Positions 1-9,082 of a stretch of DNA of 64,000 nucleotides are shown here, in pieces. Under the pieces are notes generated by a model. The model was not told the DNA's origin. It saw only the letters and a program-made list of their open reading frames with translations, and did not search any database. The DNA is taken from assembly GCF_002079305.1 (NCBI RefSeq), contig NZ_CP015039.1:2067501-2131500 (forward strand). The letters run 5' to 3'. Made by a program: the position numbers and the translations under genes. The stretch's first letter is position 1; every line of letters starts with the position of its first letter. Source of the DNA: Rhodovulum sp. P5. GTDB taxonomy: Bacteria; Pseudomonadota; Alphaproteobacteria; Rhodobacterales; Rhodobacteraceae.

Positions 1-2113
1 GTTCTTCGGGGGCCGAGTCGGGCGGGGGCAGCCGCAGCGCCTTGCGCATGTCGAAAAGAGGGACCAGCCGGTCGCGCAGCACGATCTGCGGATTGCCCAT
101 ATGCATATGCACGTCGGCCCGGGGAATGCGGATGGTTTCCTGAACGCTTTCCAGAGGCGCGCCATAGCAGGCATCCGCAACCTCGACCATCATCACCCGA
201 CGCACGGCCATCGACAGCGGCAGGCGGATCGCAACGGTCGTCCCCTTGCCGGCCTCGCTGCTGAGGGAGACCGTGCCGCCGGCGCGCTCCACCATCGAGG
301 CGACGACATCCATGCCGACACCGCGCCCGGAAAGGTCCGACACCTCTGCCGCGGTGGAAAACCCCGGTTGCAGGATCAGGCGCATCGCGTCCGCCTCGGG
401 CAGGGTCGCGGCGGCCTCCGCACTCAGCAGGCCACGCTCGACGGCCTTTTCGCGGACCCGCGCAATGTCGATCCCCTTGCCGTCATCGGCAATCTCGATC
501 ACCACCTGATCCTCCGACAGGCGGGCGGACAGGCGGACAAGCCCCTCCGCCGGTTTGCCAGAGGCCGCGCGGGCATCGGCCGCTTCGATCCCGTGATCCA
601 TCGCGTTGCGGATCAGGTGCACCAGCGGGTCGGCGAGCGATTCAACGACGTTCTTGTCGGCCTCGGTCTCACCGCCTTCGATCTCCAGCCGGATCGGCTT
701 GTTCAACTGGCGCGACAGGTCGCGGACCAGCCGCCGGAACCGTTCGAAGACCGATCCCAGCGGAACCATGCGCACCTGCATCACGGCGCTCTGCAATTCG
801 TCGACGATCCGGTTGAAGACCTCGTATTGCGCCTTGATCTCGCGGGCCATCTTGCGACTGCCGTATTCCTCTTCCGCGCGTTCGGCGAGGTAGGGCAGCG
901 CGTTCTTCGCGACGATCAATTCACCCGCCAGCTTCATCAGCATGTCGATGCGCGACTGGTCGACCTTGAAAACGCTCTTGGCCCGCGGGGCGGGAGATCC
1001 GGACCGGGCGACGGGGGCTGTCGTTTCCGGGGCTGTGTTCTCCGGGGCGGCGGGGGCAGGATCGGGCACCGCCGTCCGCCGTTCCAACTCGTCCAGCGCG
1101 TCGGCCACCAGATCGGCCATCGCAGCGGTGGAGTGCGTCTCGACCGATTGTGCCTTTGCGGGGGCGATCCGGTCGGCCATGGCGTCCAGCCCGGCCGCGG
1201 GCAGAAGGGCCTCCAGCACACGCGCCACGGCGCCCAGGCGCCCGGCAAAGGTTTCGGGCGCCACCTCGGCTGCCAGCGCCTCCGCCTGGGCCGACAGCAG
1301 ATCATGCAGGACGCTGTCGTCAGGGGGCGCGGCCGTGGCCTTCGCCGGAATCTCGTAGGTGCTGGTCTGACTGACGACATAGGCGAGCTTGTCCTCAAGC
1401 TCTGCCCGCGGCGCGCGGCTCAACACCCGGAACCGCAGCGTGCAGCGAAACGGATCGAAGGCGACGCCCGGCTCCAGCGGTTCGGTCGCGGTGACCGACA
1501 GCCAGACCCGCCCGGGCAAGGCCAGCACGGTGCGCAGCGGATCGTCCCCGCGGAAAAAGCAGTCCTCATCCGGCACATAATCGATCGCGACCAGCGCCCT
1601 ACCCTCGCCAAGGACGACCTCGGCCTCGGCCCGCTCGGGCGCGGGCAGATCGCTCAGCCACTCCGCGGGCAGCCCGTCGACGGGGGGCGGCGGGGCGGCG
1701 GTGGGCGCCGCTGCGGCATCGGGACGGAAGGCGGACAGCCGTTCGGCCAGACCGGCCCCTGTGCGCCCCGCATCCGCGGGCAAGCCGTCGGCTTCCTCGA
1801 ACACCTCCAGCCACTCCGTGACCTGGTCGAGGGCATCGAGCAGCGCGTCGGCCATGTCGCCCGTCAGCGCGATTTCCCCCGCCCGCACGCGGTCAAGCAC
1901 GTCCTCGCCCGCATGCACGACCCGGGTCAGCGGCCCGATATCGAAAAGCCCGGAATTGCCTTTCAGGGTGTGCACGGCCCGGAACAGCGCGGCGACAAGC
2001 GCGGGGTCCCCCGGGGTTCGTTCCAACGACAATAGCGCTTCGCTGGCGCGCTCGATCAACTCGCGCGCCTCTGCCAGGAAGCCCTGCTTGAGATCTTCGT
2101 CGGCGTCAGACAT
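1..2113 (-). CDS. cheA: CheA chemotaxis histidine kinase (3' end outside window)
   Basis: Central kinase of the chemotaxis array: it autophosphorylates a histidine and passes the phosphate to CheY/CheB-type receivers. About 704 codons are visible; the C-terminus lies beyond position 1. In order: an N-terminal HPt domain with the phospho-accepting His48 in VHTLKG; a variable Ala/Pro-rich P2 region; a dimerisation helix (QSRIDMLMKLAGELIV); an ATPase domain with the N box (LIRNAMDHGIEA) and glycine boxes DDGKGID and GRGVGMDV; and the start of the CheW-like P5 domain (VMMVEVADACYGAPL). The ATG at 2113 overlaps the upstream response-regulator stop by 8 bases, so translation is probably coupled. 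It is the last visible gene of the minus-strand operon. Confidence 0.96.
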   Translation of the reverse strand, partial: MSDADEDLKQGFLAEARELIERASEALLSLERTPGDPALVAALFRAVHTLKGNSGLFDIGPLTRVVHAGEDVLDRVRAGEIALTGDMADALLDALDQVTEWLEVFEEADGLPADAGRTGAGLAERLSAFRPDAAAAPTAAPPPPVDGLPAEWLSDLPAPERAEAEVVLGEGRALVAIDYVPDEDCFFRGDDPLRTVLALPGRVWLSVTATEPLEPGVAFDPFRCTLRFRVLSRAPRAELEDKLAYVVSQTSTYEIPAKATAAPPDDSVLHDLLSAQAEALAAEVAPETFAGRLGAVARVLEALLPAAGLDAMADRIAPAKAQSVETHSTAAMADLVADALDELERRTAVPDPAPAAPENTAPETTAPVARSGSPAPRAKSVFKVDQSRIDMLMKLAGELIVAKNALPYLAERAEEEYGSRKMAREIKAQYEVFNRIVDELQSAVMQVRMVPLGSVFERFRRLVRDLSRQLNKPIRLEIEGGETEADKNVVESLADPLVHLIRNAMDHGIEAADARAASGKPAEGLVRLSARLSEDQVVIEIADDGKGIDIARVREKAVERGLLSAEAAATLPEADAMRLILQPGFSTAAEVSDLSGRGVGMDVVASMVERAGGTVSLSSEAGKGTTVAIRLPLSMAVRRVMMVEVADACYGAPLESVQETIRIPRADVHMHMGNPQIVLRDRLVPLFDMRKALRLPPPDSAPEE

Positions 2114-2507
2114 CGCTAGGGCTCCCCAGAAGGAGGGTCAGCAGGCGCGTCAGCCAGTCGGGCTCCACCGGTTTGACCTGATAGAAATTCGCGCCGGCCT
2201 CAAACGCCTTGCGCCGGTCTTCGGGCTTCGCCTCGGTCGAGATCATGACGGCGGGAATATCGGCGATCTCGGGATGTTTGCGTGCCTCCGCAAGGAAGCG
2301 ATAGCCATCCATCTGGCGCATGTTCACATCGACAAGGAACAGGCCGAACCGTTCGCTGAGCGCGCGTTCCAGACCTTCCAGCCCATTGGCCGCCTCGACC
2401 ACGGAATATCCGGCCCTCTCGGCAATGTTGCGGATATAGCGGCGCATGGTGACCGCGTCGTCGATCACCAGGATTCGGGGGGCATCGATGGTCGGCGCGT
2501 CTGCCAT
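2106..2507 (-). CDS. single-domain CheY-like response regulator
   Basis: 133-residue stand-alone receiver domain. Acidic pocket Asp16-Asp17 (ILVIDD), phospho-acceptor Asp60 (FLVDVNM), the switch Ser/Thr in VMISTEA, and the conserved Lys in YQVKP are all present, so it should be phosphorylatable. The ATG at 2507 was chosen over an upstream in-frame start because it lies one base after the cheR stop and has GAGGA about eight bases upstream. It lies between cheR and cheA and most likely carries the CheA output signal to a motor or other target. Which target (flagellar motor, another kinase) cannot be told from this window, as no flagellar genes are present. Confidence 0.92.
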   Translation of the reverse strand: MADAPTIDAPRILVIDDAVTMRRYIRNIAERAGYSVVEAANGLEGLERALSERFGLFLVDVNMRQMDGYRFLAEARKHPEIADIPAVMISTEAKPEDRRKAFEAGANFYQVKPVEPDWLTRLLTLLLGSPSDV

Positions 2508-2508
2508 G

Positions 2509-3378
2509 TCATCGGTCCTCGTAGGGTTTTTGATAGACGATGCCCTCGGCAAAGCGACGGACGGCGAAGAGATCTGAAATCCGGTTCATCGATTCCGAGT
2601 GGCCCAGCAGCACGAAGCCGCCGGGCCGGAGCGCCTCGGCGATGTTCTCGACCGCCCGGCGCTGCGCCTGATGGTTGAAATAGATCAGCAGGTTCCGGCA
2701 GAAGACGATGTCGATATCGCCCTGCTGGAACCGCGGCGGCGGCGACAGAAGGTTGACCTTGGCAAAGTCGACCACCTCACGGATTTCGGAGTCGATCTGA
2801 TGCTTGCCGTTCCGGGCGGGGCGGAAATAGCGTTTGCGCAGCTCGGGCGGCAGGTTCTTCAGCGAGCGTTCCGGGAAATAGCCGGTACGCGCCGCCGCCA
2901 GAACCGAGGTATCGATGTCGGATGCCAGCAGGGTGACATCATGGTCGTCGATCCCGCGCCAGTATTCCAGCAGGTAGAAGGCGATGGAATAGGGCTCTTC
3001 CCCCGTAGCGCAGGGCATCGACCAGATCTTGAGCGGCGCGTTGGGACGCCGAGCGCTGATTTCCGGCAGGATGGAGCCGACCAGACATTTGAACTGGTGT
3101 TCTTCCCGGAAGAAGTAGGTTTCGTTGACCGTCATCTCGTTGACGAGGGCCTGAAACTCGGTCTGGGACGGCTCCAGCCGCATGAACGAGAAATAGCTGC
3201 GAAACCGGTCGTGGCCGGTGGCCTCCATCCGGCGCGCGATGCGTTTTCGGACGAAGTAGCGTTTCGACCTGTCGAAGGCGATGCCGGTCTTTCGATAGAA
3301 GAACTCCTCGAAAGCGGCATAGTTCGCCTCGGTCAGGCCGATATCATCGGTCCCGCCAAGGGTTGGGTCATGGCGCAT
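2509..3378 (-). CDS. cheR: CheR chemoreceptor glutamate methyltransferase
   Basis: SAM-dependent O-methyltransferase that methylates receptor glutamates during adaptation, opposing CheB. 289 residues, normal for the family. It has the N-terminal helical CheR domain (about residues 15-75, including the basic stretch RYFVRKRIARRME), then the Rossmann methyltransferase domain with the characteristic ATGEEPYSIAF SAM-binding motif and the IVFCRNLLIYF motif. The ATG at 3378 lies inside the end of the HEAT-repeat gene (11-base overlap) and is preceded by AAGGA. There is no C-terminal TPR extension, so this is the short CheR form. Confidence 0.95.
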   Translation of the reverse strand: MRHDPTLGGTDDIGLTEANYAAFEEFFYRKTGIAFDRSKRYFVRKRIARRMEATGHDRFRSYFSFMRLEPSQTEFQALVNEMTVNETYFFREEHQFKCLVGSILPEISARRPNAPLKIWSMPCATGEEPYSIAFYLLEYWRGIDDHDVTLLASDIDTSVLAAARTGYFPERSLKNLPPELRKRYFRPARNGKHQIDSEIREVVDFAKVNLLSPPPRFQQGDIDIVFCRNLLIYFNHQAQRRAVENIAEALRPGGFVLLGHSESMNRISDLFAVRRFAEGIVYQKPYEDR

Positions 3379-4000
3379 CGAGGGGTCCTTCCGGTTGATC
3401 CGGCGGCCCGGCGAGACGCTCGCAGGCAAAGTCACAGGCAAAACGGATGTAGGTACAGTCTTCGAACCGCGCGGCCGCGGCGCGGATGGCGTCGACCATG
3501 TCGGGCCGGCCGCATTCAGCCAGCCGGTCGATCGCCGTCCCCACCACATTGGGGTCGGTGTCGCGCGACAGAAGCGGCGCGATCCAGTCGGGCGCGTGCG
3601 GATGGGCGAGGTCCTGAAGGATGTCGAGCGCGAAGAGGCGCTGGTCGGGGTCGGGATCGGCCAGCAGCGCCTCGATCCGGTTGGCCACCGCGTCCGGCAT
3701 CTGCTGCGCGGCCTCGACGGCGGCGTTGCGCAACTCGGCATCCTCGCTTTGCAGGCAGGGCAGGATCGCGTCCAGCGCCTCGGGCGTCGCGATCCCGGCC
3801 AGCACCGTGAACATCGCACTGCGCACCGCGTGGTCGGTCTCTCCGGCCAGCAGCGGGGCAAGATCGGCCACGGCCCCTGCCGATCCGTCGAGGTCCTGCA
3901 CCGCATGGCGGCGCATCACCGGATCGGCATCGTCCAAGTGATAGCTGCGGCGCTTCGCCCGGGGGGCGGCGGGGCGTTCGGATTTCGCAAGAAGCGGCAT
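3368..4000 (-). CDS. HEAT-repeat protein of the chemotaxis operon
   Basis: 210-residue soluble protein built largely of short helical HEAT-like repeats (about residues 28-170), each with the pattern D-x-x-V/L-R-x-x-A: for example DADPVMRRHAVQDL, TDHAVRSAMFTVL, DAELRNAAVEAA, DPDQRLFALDILQDL and DPNVVGTAIDRLAE. HEAT arrays are protein-binding scaffolds. Catalytic residues are not evident, and there is no signal peptide or membrane segment. It sits between cheB and cheR and overlaps cheR by 11 bases, so it is co-expressed with the adaptation enzymes. A role in binding CheB, CheR or the receptor is inference from position only. Confidence 0.8.
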   Translation of the reverse strand: MPLLAKSERPAAPRAKRRSYHLDDADPVMRRHAVQDLDGSAGAVADLAPLLAGETDHAVRSAMFTVLAGIATPEALDAILPCLQSEDAELRNAAVEAAQQMPDAVANRIEALLADPDPDQRLFALDILQDLAHPHAPDWIAPLLSRDTDPNVVGTAIDRLAECGRPDMVDAIRAAAARFEDCTYIRFACDFACERLAGPPDQPEGPLDAP

Positions 4001-4014
4001 GGTCTGTCCTCCGG

Positions 4015-5105
4015 TCAGCCGACGAATCGGGTCAGCGTTGCGGCAATGCGGTCGATGTCGACCACGCGGTTGGCGCCGCCGGCCTCGATCAGGGCGCGGG
4101 GCATACCGAAGACGGCGCAGGTTTCTTCCGATTGCGCGATGGTCCGACCGCCGCCGGCGCGGATGCGGGCCATGCTGGCCGCGCCGTCATCGCCCATGCC
4201 GGTCAACAGCGCCGCAACCAGCCGGTTCGCGGGAACAACCTCCAGCGCGCTGTCGACCATCCGGTCGACAGAGGGGGTCCATGTCCATGACTGGTCGGCC
4301 GGGACCGGACCGGCGACCAGCCGTCCGCCGCGGCGTGACACCTGCACATCGGCGTCACCCTGCGCCATATAGGCGGTGCCCGGCTGCAACTCGGTGGTGC
4401 GCGACAATTCCACCACGGGCAGCGGGCCCTGACGGGTCAGCCGTTCGGCAAAGACCTTGGTGAACCGCTTTGGCATGTGCTGGGCCAGGACGATCGGAAC
4501 CGGAAAATCCGGCGAAAGGCGCACCAGAACCTCCTCGACCGCCGTCGGCCCGCCGGTCGACGCGCCGATCAGGACCAGATCGCAACTGGTGGCCTCGGCC
4601 CGGCGCGGGGCAGGCCGGGCCGGACGACGCTCGGCCGCGGGCGCGGGCGGGCGGGCTCGGTCTCCCGCGCGGTGCTGGCGCCAGCAAGCGCAAGCGCGGG
4701 CCGCCGGATCTTGCGTCCGGCCGCCGCGGCGGCGCGCACCTTGGCGATCAGGTCGGGAAAGATGGTGCGCAGGTTCTGCGACACCGTCCCGCCCGGTTTG
4801 GCGATGAAGTCGATGGCGCCAAGCTCCAGCGCCTCGAACGTGGCCAGGGCCCCGGCCTCGGTCAGGGAGGACACCATGACCACGGGGCGGGGCGCCTTTT
4901 CCATGATGAGCGACAGGCAGGTGAGCCCATCCATCACCGGCATGTTGATGTCGAGCGTCACGACATCGGGATCGAAGCTTTCGATCTTGGCCAGCGCGTC
5001 TTTGCCGTCACGCGCGACGGCGCATTCGATATCCGGCTCGGAGGCAAGGCATTCGTTCAGCCATCGGCGCATCAACGCAGAATCGTCGACGATCAGAACA
5101 CGCAT
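4015..5105 (-). pseudogene. cheB: CheB receptor methylesterase, reading frame broken in the linker
   Basis: Both halves of CheB are intact but lie in different frames. The receiver (start ATG 5105; acidic Asp7-Asp8, phospho-acceptor Asp52 in TLDINMPVMDG) reads into an Ala/Pro/Arg-rich linker and stops near 4569. The methylesterase domain continues one frame away, through IGASTGGP (catalytic Ser, about 4550-4575), LAQHMPKRF (His) and LLTGMGDDGA (Asp), to a stop at 4015. The frame change falls somewhere in about 4600-4700, in a GC-rich tract of repeated CCCG units. A single missing base (or two extra) explains it. This may be a true mutation or a sequence error in a hard-to-read tract. The rest of the operon is intact and the esterase half shows no decay, which favours an error or a very recent event. 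Confidence 0.85.
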
Positions 5106-5134
5106 GTCTTGCCTCCTTTCACCGGATCGCAGGG

Positions 5135-6730
5135 TCAGGCCGTGGCGGCCAGATCCTCATCTTCATCCCGAACATCGCAGGTTTCGGTTAAGAGAAGGGC
5201 AGAGGCATCGAGGATCTGGATGATTTTGTCGCCGCCATCGAGGTTTGCGACATTGCCCATCAGGGCGCGCTGTTCATCCGACAGATCCGGGGCTTTCTCG
5301 ATCGAGGCGCGCGACAGGCGCAGAACCTCGGTCACCGAGTCCACGATAAAGCCGGTCTCGACCCCGTCACGGCTGAGAACGATGATCCGCTGCCGGTCTT
5401 CCCGCTCTGCCTCGGGCAGGCCGAAGCGCGTGCGCATCGTCACCACCGGCAGAACCGCGCCGCGCAGGGTGATGATGCCGGCCACGTAATGCGGGGCCCG
5501 CGGCACGCTGCGCAGGTCGTTCGGGACGCGGATGATTTCGCGTACAGCGTCGATCTCGACACCATAGTCCTGCCCGTCCAGCTGGTAGACCACCAGTTGC
5601 GTCTCATCGCCGTCGCCGGCGGCCTGCGCCGTGGTTTCCGCCATGTCGGTCTGGTCCTCTGCTGTCTCTGTCGTCTCGCCTGCCTCATCCAGCGCGGCGC
5701 GGATCGCGGCATCCTGGAACAGGGTGCGCCCCGACAGCACGCCGATCAGGCGCTTGCCCCCCTCCAGCCGGCACATGGTGCCGATCCGGTCCTGGCCGGT
5801 CTGGGAAATCAGGCTGGACACGCCGACCTGATCCTCGCGGGAGGCGGTGATCACCTCGCGCACCTGGTCGACCACAAGGCCGACACGGGCATCGGGGTCG
5901 CCTTCGCGGTCCACATGCAGAACGAGGATGCGGTTCGATTCCGATATTTCGGAACTCGGCAGGCCGAAGAGACGCCGCAAACAGACGATGGGCAGCAGCC
6001 GTTCCCGCAAGTCGATCAGGCCAAGAACATGGCTTGCCGATTGCGGAACCTGAAAGATCGACTCCGGCGGGCGCACGATTTCATCGACCTCGGAAATCTC
6101 GAACGCGTATTCCTGCCCGTCGACCATCAGGTTGACCAACTGGACAAGGGAATCGTCTTCGCCGTCGGCATCCTGCGACGCGGTGGAACCCGCAAGGCCG
6201 GGCTTGGCGTCGGTCGTGCTTTCGGCAGCCACAACGCTGGCCAGCCGAACGGCCTGGCTGACATCGAGGATCTGGATCAGGCCCGCGCCTTCGGTGTCCT
6301 TCACCACACCGTCCAGCAGGGTGTCGATCCCCGTGGCGCCCAGCGAGGCGCTTTCCTCGGGGGTTTCGATCCGGTCGGCGGCAAAGCTCACCACATGGGA
6401 GACGCGATCGACGATAAGACCGACGGGCGTGCCGCAATCCACCACGATGGTGCGGCTTGCGTCATCAACGGGTCGGGGCGGCAGCCCGGTCATCCGGCGC
6501 AGATCCATCACGGGCAAGATCGCGCCCCGAAGATTGGCGAGCCCCTCGAACCCGGGCGGGGTCAGCGGCACGCGGATCGCATCGGGAACGCGAATGATCT
6601 CGCGCACCAGTTCCATCGGCAGGGCAAAGCAGTCCTCGCCCATGTAGAAGGTTACGAACTGCCGCGGTTCGGCGGCAGTCGCTTCGCTGTCGGAGACGGC
6701 GTCCCCGACGTCGGCGGTGTTTCTGGCCAT
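5135..6730 (-). CDS. triple-CheW-domain scaffold protein
   Basis: 531 residues containing three complete CheW folds in tandem: about residues 22-165, 194-343 and 376-520. Each has the CheW signature of an N-terminal strand pair (RQFVTFYMGEDCFALP; VNLMVDGQEYAFEI; LVVYQLDGQDYGVEI), an I/L-VPNxxRxVP-type loop, and a LRG(A)xLPV segment (NLRGAILPVMDL; DLRERLLPIVCL; TLRGAVLPVVTM). Acidic linkers join them. CheW couples receptors to CheA, and usual CheW proteins have one such domain. The ATG at 6730 was chosen because the longer reading has no homologous start region and this ATG begins 22 bases after the receptor gene. No kinase or receiver domain is attached. It probably replaces or supplements single CheW in the array. 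Confidence 0.9.
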   Translation of the reverse strand: MARNTADVGDAVSDSEATAAEPRQFVTFYMGEDCFALPMELVREIIRVPDAIRVPLTPPGFEGLANLRGAILPVMDLRRMTGLPPRPVDDASRTIVVDCGTPVGLIVDRVSHVVSFAADRIETPEESASLGATGIDTLLDGVVKDTEGAGLIQILDVSQAVRLASVVAAESTTDAKPGLAGSTASQDADGEDDSLVQLVNLMVDGQEYAFEISEVDEIVRPPESIFQVPQSASHVLGLIDLRERLLPIVCLRRLFGLPSSEISESNRILVLHVDREGDPDARVGLVVDQVREVITASREDQVGVSSLISQTGQDRIGTMCRLEGGKRLIGVLSGRTLFQDAAIRAALDEAGETTETAEDQTDMAETTAQAAGDGDETQLVVYQLDGQDYGVEIDAVREIIRVPNDLRSVPRAPHYVAGIITLRGAVLPVVTMRTRFGLPEAEREDRQRIIVLSRDGVETGFIVDSVTEVLRLSRASIEKAPDLSDEQRALMGNVANLDGGDKIIQILDASALLLTETCDVRDEDEDLAATA

Positions 6731-6752
6731 GCCTATTCTCCCGACCGCGCGA

Positions 6753-8741
6753 TCAGACGGCCGACTGAAGTTCGTCGGCGGTCGAAGCGATGCTTTCGAT
6801 GGCAGAGGCAAGGTCCGCGATCCCGACCTTTTGCTGGCCGGCGGCCGTTGCGGCCTGACGCGCGGCGGTGCTGGCCTGTTCGGCTGCCGTCGCGATCTGT
6901 TCGGAGCCGGCCTTGGCCTGCGTCACCGCCGCCATCACGCCCTGCGCGCTGGTCTGGATGCTTTCCGCGTCGGCGATCACCTGCCCGATGGCCGTTTCGA
7001 CCTCTTCCATGGCCGCGGTGGTCGTGCGGGCCTGATCGACATCGGCGGCCGACGAGTCGGCGATTTCCAGCATGTCGGTGCGCACCACCCCGATCTGGTC
7101 CTGGATGGCCTTGACGAGGTCCTTGATCGTCTCGGCGTTCTCTGCGGCATCGTCGGCAAGGTTCTGGATGTCGGAGGACACCACCGCAAACCCCTTGCCG
7201 TATTCGCCGGCGCGGGCGGCCTCGACCGCGCCGTTCACGGCCAGCATCGAGGTCTGGATCGCGACATTGGCGATGGCGTCGACGATCTTGTCGATCTTGC
7301 CGCTCAGCATATCGAGGTTCTGGATTTCCTGCGCATTCGCCTTGCCCTGCTCATTGGCCTCGGACACGCCCCGGATGATGTCGTCCACAGCGGTCTTGTT
7401 GGTGTCGAGCAGGCTGGAAATCGTCGAGGCCTGTTCAAGAACGTCGGTCAGGCGCTCTTCGGTGTCGCGCGAGCTGCGCTCGATCTGGGCAAGGCCCGCC
7501 ACGCTTTCTTCCGAGGCGGAGGCCTGCGACATCGCCACCTGTTCGATCTGGTTGATCGCGGTCATGATCTGTTCGGAACTCGACGCCATTTCCTCGACCG
7601 TGGCCGAAAGTTCCTCGGCCGAGGCCGCCAGTTCTTCGCTGCTTTTCGAAATGTCAGCACTGTTGCGCAGATCGTCGGCCAGATCGACAAGGTCGTTCGA
7701 CGCTTCCTCGGCCGAGGACAGCGCGGCGCTTTGCGTCTCGACGGCGGTGATGGTCTGGTTTGCCGCGGCGCTCTGCTCCTCGGCGGCGGCGGCGATCTCC
7801 TCGCTGGCCTTCAGCGCCTGCGTGGTGGCCGACGACATTTCCGACGCGGCACGGTCGATGCCGCGGTTGGCATCGACGATGGCCTCGATCTGCCGCCGGA
7901 CCTGGTTCAGATTGTCGATGACGACGCCGCTTTTCTCGACTTCCGCGCGAGAGGCTTCGGAGGATTCCGTCACGCTTTCCGAGATCTGCTTGATGCCGGT
8001 GCGGATCTGCGCGACCAGGTCCTGAATGCTGCTGGCATTGGTCTCGGACGCTTCGGCCAGTTTGCGCACTGTGTCGGCGACAACGGCAAAGCCCTTGCCG
8101 TGGCGACCTGCACGCGCAGCCTCGATCGCGGCATTCAGCGCCAGAAGGTTGGTCTGGTCGGCGATGCGGATGACCTGATTGACGGAATCGATGATGTTCG
8201 TCGCCTGTTGGTCAAGCTCGGCCATCATGCGCACCGACTGCGTCTGGCGGTCGGCCGCGACGCCGACATTGTCCAGAACCGCGCGAATGCCCGCGCCGGT
8301 CTGGGCGATCAGTTCCTGCAGTTCCAGCCCCTTAGCCTGACCACGGGCCGCGGCCTCGGCCTGGCTTGTCACGCTGTTGTCGATGCTGCGGATCGCCGCC
8401 ATCGACTCCTCTGACGCGGTCGCCGCCTGTTCGGCGCCTTCGCCGATCTGGCGCATCGCGGTGGCCAGTTCCTCTGCCGCGGCCGATGATTCCGTGACAT
8501 TGGCGCTCATCTGCGAGGCGGCGGCGGCCAGCCGTTCGGCGGCCTGCTGCTGGCGCGCAACGGTCCGGGCCCGCTGGCGGTTGGCCTCGGTCGCCTTGCG
8601 GCGACCGGATTTCACAGCCGGACGGGCGCCCGCGGCGGAATGGGCCGTGTGCATGTCGGACATGTCGGCGGGGCCTGCATGCGATGCCAGATGGGCTTCG
8701 GCGTCATAGCCGTTGGCGCGGGAGGACTTCGTGATGGGCAT
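6753..8741 (-). CDS. soluble methyl-accepting chemotaxis protein with two signalling tips
   Basis: 662-residue, strongly helical receptor. No transmembrane segment or recognisable sensor domain (PAS, HAMP, Cache) is visible; the first 50 residues are polar and probably disordered. Remarkably, the highly conserved receptor hairpin tip occurs twice: residues about 193-230 ([19 protein letters not shown], then [16 protein letters not shown]) and about 492-530 ([14 protein letters not shown], then [16 protein letters not shown]). The ATG at 8741 is preceded by AAAGGA and is preferred over longer starts. It is the first gene of the che operon, so it is presumably its cognate receptor and located in the cytoplasm. 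The signal it detects is unknown. Confidence 0.92.
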   Translation of the reverse strand: MPITKSSRANGYDAEAHLASHAGPADMSDMHTAHSAAGARPAVKSGRRKATEANRQRARTVARQQQAAERLAAAASQMSANVTESSAAAEELATAMRQIGEGAEQAATASEESMAAIRSIDNSVTSQAEAAARGQAKGLELQELIAQTGAGIRAVLDNVGVAADRQTQSVRMMAELDQQATNIIDSVNQVIRIADQTNLLALNAAIEAARAGRHGKGFAVVADTVRKLAEASETNASSIQDLVAQIRTGIKQISESVTESSEASRAEVEKSGVVIDNLNQVRRQIEAIVDANRGIDRAASEMSSATTQALKASEEIAAAAEEQSAAANQTITAVETQSAALSSAEEASNDLVDLADDLRNSADISKSSEELAASAEELSATVEEMASSSEQIMTAINQIEQVAMSQASASEESVAGLAQIERSSRDTEERLTDVLEQASTISSLLDTNKTAVDDIIRGVSEANEQGKANAQEIQNLDMLSGKIDKIVDAIANVAIQTSMLAVNGAVEAARAGEYGKGFAVVSSDIQNLADDAAENAETIKDLVKAIQDQIGVVRTDMLEIADSSAADVDQARTTTAAMEEVETAIGQVIADAESIQTSAQGVMAAVTQAKAGSEQIATAAEQASTAARQAATAAGQQKVGIADLASAIESIASTADELQSAV

Positions 8742-9082
8742 TTCGGGTCCTTTGGATGCTTGAAAGGGCACAAACGGCACGGTGGTCCGGTGCCGCACAC
8801 AACGGCCTGCATGGCCGCGAAACAAACAGGAGTGAGGACGCCAAAAGCGCCGCTCGCGCGCCCAGCATCGAGCCGGTGACCCGGGCGTGGACCGTTTCCG
8901 TTATAGGGGTCGATCAGGCACCGGATTGACCGGAATGTGTCCGTTTTGTGGACATTCGGATCAGGGTTCCCAAGGCGTTGACGCATGGACAACGGCCGGT
9001 GCACGGCGCGAAACCTGCGCCTGACAGGGCCAACCGCGAACGCGACCGATAGGGTGGAGGACCGGGGAAACCCCGCGAACGA
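8742..9082. other. intergenic region upstream of the chemotaxis operon
   Basis: No convincing gene. The promoter of the minus-strand che operon should lie here. On the minus strand a TATAAC hexamer (8900-8905) could be a -10, but no good -35 precedes it, and no clear sigma-28 or sigma-54 motif was found. An imperfect inverted repeat (arms 8930-8942 and 8950-8959 around GTTTTGT) could be an operator or an mRNA hairpin. Confidence 0.5.

Noticed and set aside
101..2035. Long plus-strand reading frame of 644 codons
   Set aside because: It is the antisense shadow of cheA; the minus strand has all CheA motifs, while this frame is Arg/Gly/His-rich with no recognisable family.
4569..4700. Programmed -1 frameshift producing CheB
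   Set aside because: No slippery heptamer plus stimulatory structure could be identified, and CheB is not known to use recoding. Error or mutation is simpler.
8930..8959. Terminator or riboswitch upstream of the che operon
   Set aside because: The inverted repeat is imperfect and has no U-tract on the minus strand or aptamer-like features.
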